Below are positions 6,166-6,452 of a stretch of 6,452 nucleotides of DNA, in pieces; within the stretch, counting starts at the first letter, position 1; every line of letters begins with the position of its first letter. The translations under genes were made by a program, and so were the position numbers. The stretch is from Verrucomicrobia bacterium UBA1727. GTDB lineage: Bacteria; Verrucomicrobiota; Kiritimatiellia; RFP12; UBA1067. The stretch covers positions 2,461-8,912 of the forward strand of contig DCIL01000093.1 in assembly GCA_002315875.1 (NCBI GenBank). The letters run 5' to 3'. The notes below the pieces were generated by a model. It was not told the origin of the DNA and searched no databases. It saw only the letters and a list, made by a program, of their open reading frames with translations.

Positions 6166-6452
6166 TGCGTTGGCCTCCGCTGCAGCCTCGCCGCCAGTTC
6201 CGCGAATCTTGATGTGCAGCTCACGCAGCTGCTGCTCGGTCACGTAGTTCGGCGCATTCATCATGAGATCCTGCGCCTTCTGGTTCATCGGGAAGGCAAT
6301 GACCTCACGGATGTTGGGCGTATCGGTGAGAAGCATGACCATGCGGTCGACACCAGGCGCGATGCCACCGTGCGGCGGAGCGCCAAACTGGAACGCATTG
6401 TAAAGACAGCCGAACTTCTGCTGCACGGTCTCCTTCGGATAGCCCGCGATCT
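6163..6452 (-). CDS. aspS: Aspartyl-tRNA synthetase, C-terminal end (gene runs off the right edge)
   Basis: AspRS charges tRNA-Asp (or tRNA-Asp and tRNA-Asn in non-discriminating forms) with aspartate in the cytoplasm. The window holds the last 95 complete codons plus part of one more; the reading frame stays open to the right edge, so the start is outside. The visible part is the end of the class II catalytic domain: KFGCLYNAFQFGAPPHGG, then motif 3 as GGIAPGVDRMVMLL with its conserved arginine, then REVIAFPMNQKAQDLM, and the closing QLRELHIKI found at the end of bacterial AspRS. A short Gly/Ala/Glu-rich tail follows, ending at TAG. An in-frame GTG at 6426 is an internal valine, not a start. 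Whether the enzyme is discriminating cannot be judged from this end. The next gene begins 5-8 bp downstream, so aspS is the most upstream operon member seen. Confidence 0.96.
   Translation of the reverse strand, partial: IAGYPKETVQQKFGCLYNAFQFGAPPHGGIAPGVDRMVMLLTDTPNIREVIAFPMNQKAQDLMMNAPNYVTEQQLRELHIKIRGTGGEAAAEANA

Larger units (their letters stand above)
1..6452 (-). other. Inferred single transcription unit aspS-PP2C sensor-CPBP-mtaB-phosphoesterase-rsmI
   Basis: All six genes share the minus strand, and the junctions are 8 bp (5 if TTG is used), 10 bp, a 4-bp overlap, 3 bp and 2 bp. No intergenic stretch is long enough for a promoter or a rho-independent terminator. The operon promoter should lie upstream of aspS, outside the window, and the unit continues past rsmI to the left. 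This is inference from spacing; internal promoters inside coding sequence cannot be ruled out. Confidence 0.75.

Noticed and set aside
6424..6426. GTG as the start of a small 87-residue protein
   Set aside because: The frame stays open to the window edge and both sides of this codon match AspRS, so it is an internal valine.

Overview
The window is a GC-rich bacterial stretch that is coding almost end to end. Six genes lie on the minus strand, in transcription order from the right edge: aspS (3' end only), a large membrane sensor phosphatase, a CPBP-family membrane protease, an mtaB-type tRNA methylthiotransferase, a Tat-exported metallophosphoesterase, and rsmI (5' part only). The junctions are 5-8 bp, 10 bp, a 4-bp ATGA overlap, 3 bp and 2 bp. 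There is no room for a promoter or terminator between genes, so the whole window reads as the inside of one operon. No RNA gene, mobile element, CRISPR array or nucleotide repeat was seen.

The organism cannot be named from this sequence. High GC, a Tat-exported phosphoesterase and a SpoIIE/RsbU phosphatase with periplasmic sensing domains would fit a Gram-negative environmental or gut bacterium. The PVC group (Kiritimatiellota, Lentisphaerota or Verrucomicrobiota) is my guess, at low confidence.

Three genes serve translation: aspartyl-tRNA synthetase, a methylthiotransferase for the tRNA anticodon loop, and the 16S rRNA C1402 2'-O-methyltransferase. The other three act at or outside the membrane: a four-TM receptor with a cytoplasmic PP2C output, an intramembrane protease, and an exported phosphoesterase. 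Co-transcription would tie the envelope genes to growth-related expression, but no functional link between the two groups can be shown from sequence.

The most notable object is the sensor phosphatase. Its two extracytoplasmic domains can be aligned with each other over at least four motif blocks in the same order, so the receptor seems to have arisen by tandem duplication of a TM-dCache-TM unit. Only the second copy is joined to the PP2C output, and no HAMP domain lies between. No wholly new system is evident; this receptor and the protease gene beside it are the best candidates for follow-up.
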